A stretch of DNA of 64,000 bases from positions 310,001 through 374,000 of the forward strand of contig JAWKTX010000004.1 in NCBI GenBank assembly GCA_041398825.1, read 5' to 3'. Every line of letters begins with the position of its first letter. The first letter of the stretch is position 1. This stretch comes from Planctomycetaceae bacterium. Its GTDB lineage: Bacteria; Planctomycetota; Planctomycetia; Planctomycetales; Planctomycetaceae. This document shows positions 62,738 through 64,000 of the stretch, piece after piece. The notes under the pieces were generated by a model, which did not search any database, was not told the origin of the DNA, and saw only the letters and a program-made list of their open reading frames with translations. Both the position numbers and the translations under genes were made by a program.

Positions 62738-63224
62738 CGGGTGGTCAACACGTGGAAGGAAAATTGGCGGGCTCAGATTATTGCCAAAACTGGAACCAAA
62801 AGTAAACCTGTTACCGGGGATTCAGGTAAATCTGGATACCATCCCCCAGTGCAGCATCAGCCTCGAAACTGCTGATGACTTAGCTGCTGCAATCGCGGCG
62901 TCTTGATGAGAGGCGGCTGCGTTGAAAGGTCGAGGCAGAGGACCGAAGCTGTGTCCGCAGGCTTGGATTGCCGGACGTTCCGGTGACAGTGCGGCGTTTG
63001 AAAAGCATCTGACCAAATCGATTCAGCATTTTGAGAAAACGGCAATCGCCCCCCACCTGCCACAGGATGTGATCGCCCTTTCCCCATCGCCGATGAAGAC
63101 AACGACCTGAAACTCGTAATGCTCAACTGAGGGCTGCAGAATAGAAATGCATTCAAAACCGGGACTGACTTTGACATGCGTCAGGGCCACCCGAAGTCTG
63201 TTTTCGTCTAACACGCCCGTCGCC
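62738..63224. other. Gap with no supported gene
   Basis: Promoter side of the DUF1549/1553 operon. Short unsupported frames only; no recognised repeat until the duplicated block at 63225. Confidence 0.45.
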
Positions 63225-63409
63225 GCAAAGACAATGGACAGGATGACAGGATCAACAGGATGCCTGACTGAAGTTTCAGCATTCTCCTGTCAATCCTGTG
63301 ATCCCGTCCCAATACAAATCTCGGGGGAGAGAGCCCTCGGCAAGGCAGCGTACTTTGACGCGGGTTCGAACAGCCGCTCGGAGGAGAAATGGTCGCTGAG
63401 GTGCAGATC
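63225..63409 (+). repeat. Intergenic repeat block, copy 1 of 2
   Basis: Contains the hairpin-forming sequence ACAGGATGACAGGATCAACA...GCATTCTCCTGTCAATCCTG, then GGCAGCGTACTTTGACGCGG and CAGCCGCTCGGAG. The whole block recurs 239 bp downstream. Neither copy encodes a credible protein. Confidence 0.85.
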
Positions 63410-63463
63410 GCTGTTCGGATGCGGGAAGTCCGTTCAGACTTTTTTCGAGCACGGGGGACAATC

Positions 63464-63660
63464 GCAAAGTGAATGGACAGGATGACAGGATCAACAGGAT
63501 GCCTGACTGAAGTTTCAGCATTCTCCTGTCAATCCTGTGATCCCGTCCCAATACAAACCTTGGGGAGAGAGCCTGGGTAAGGCAGCGTACTTTGACGCGG
63601 GTTCGAACAGCCGCTCGGAGCAGAAATGGTCGCTCCGTTGGTCGCTGAGGTGCAGGTCGC
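63464..63660 (+). repeat. Intergenic repeat block, copy 2 of 2
   Basis: Nearly identical to copy 1, with an additional short internal duplication (GGTCGCTCCGTTGGTCGCTG) near the end. The offset between equivalent bases is 239 bp. The terminal palindrome ACAGGAT...ATCCTGT is the same. Confidence 0.85.
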
Positions 63661-63866
63661 AACCTCGGCACAAATCGTCTCGGCTGAATCTTGCCACCCC
63701 GTGTCTCAGCCTCTCAGGTCATTCGATCTGGGAGGACCTTTAAGGCATTAGCAATGCCTTTGATGGGGGCCCATTCTACTGTCCGAATCAGAAGGAAGAG
63801 GCCATTGCCGATTGTTTACCCAGGGAACAAGTCGGCTCCGAGTCCCCGCGGTCTGGTTTAACTTAG

Positions 63867-63963
63867 CAGCCTATTGAAGAACGGGACTGGCTCGAGCAGG
63901 AGACCTTAAAACACAATGGTTTCCCGTAGTCCTGTGTGCCGTCCCGATTTTTCAACGGACAGC
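63867..63963 (+). repeat. Dispersed terminal-inverted-repeat element, copy D
   Basis: The most intact copy: CAGCCTATTGAAGAACGGGAC, TGGCTCGAGCAGGAGACC, TTAAAACACAATGGTTTCCC, GTGCCGTCCCGATTTTTCAA, CGGACAGC. Outer repeats TTGAAGAACGGGAC and GTCCCGATTTTTCAA pair as a fold-back hairpin. Confidence 0.85.
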
Positions 63964-64000
63964 GGCGATCTGCTTCACTTCGTGGTCGGCTTATGTAGCT

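Overview
The window looks like a chromosomal segment of a bacterium of the phylum Planctomycetota (order Planctomycetales; genus not determinable from the sequence alone). Three DUF1501 proteins, a DUF1549/DUF1553 'planctomycete cytochrome C' protein, a sulfatase, a sialate O-acetylesterase-like protein, an M56/BlaI pair, an ECF sigma factor with a membrane-anchored C-terminal extension and an FGE-type domain fusion are all typical of that group. Genes are mostly single or in short operons, with many long, repeat-rich gaps. No phage, plasmid or CRISPR region is visible.

Layout. 0.3-3.2 kb: PQQ-type beta-propeller protein and a DUF1501 protein. 3.6-11 kb (minus strand): SNF2 helicase, release factor prfA, ribosomal protein L31 (type B), an orphan mraZ and a GT4 glycosyltransferase. 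11.3-15.9 kb: a C39-peptidase-like protein, two zinc-ribbon/membrane hypotheticals and an unlisted 54-residue membrane miniprotein. 16.1-22.7 kb is a scarred region: ISKra4-like transposase remnant, membrane-anchored sigma factor, a prepilin-like remnant fused to an apparently circularly permuted SGNH/FAD protein, a RAYT fragment joined to a 5'-truncated YHYH gene, and tRNA-Thr(CGT). 22.9-33.7 kb: PLP decarboxylase, amidohydrolase, redoxin/cytochrome/copper monooxygenase-like protein, AlkC-like protein, GH63/MGH1-like glycosidase, then a csrA-XRE/S24 repressor operon. 34-49.5 kb: DUF1501, double-fasciclin protein, XerD-like recombinase, S9 peptidase, sialate esterase, BlaI/BlaR1-like pair and sulfatase. 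50-54.4 kb: a glycosidase-serine hydrolase fusion and a tightly overlapping minus-strand cassette (alpha/beta hydrolase, unknown protein, 39-residue ORF). 54.9-57.1 kb: a cupredoxin-like/LRR/FGE fusion. 57.5-58.7 kb: a REP-associated tyrosine transposase (RAYT) flanked by four REPIN-like palindromic units. 59-62.7 kb: a DUF1501 + DUF1549/1553 operon. The end of the window is a repeat-rich gap.

The most distinctive content is the repeat biology. There is a RAYT with its adjacent REPIN units, a second unrelated family of about 97 bp elements with GTTGAAAAACGGGAC-type terminal inverted repeats (four copies plus a half site), a 239-bp duplication at the right end, and two independent arrays of exactly four 16-bp repeats. 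The best candidates for undescribed systems are the overlapping hydrolase cassette at 52.5-54.4 kb, the membrane-tethered sigma factor, the BlaI/BlaR1-like pair whose sensor is replaced by carboxypeptidase-regulatory-like repeats, and the csrA-repressor operon with two palindromes in front of it.

All functional calls are from reading translated motifs; no database search was possible.
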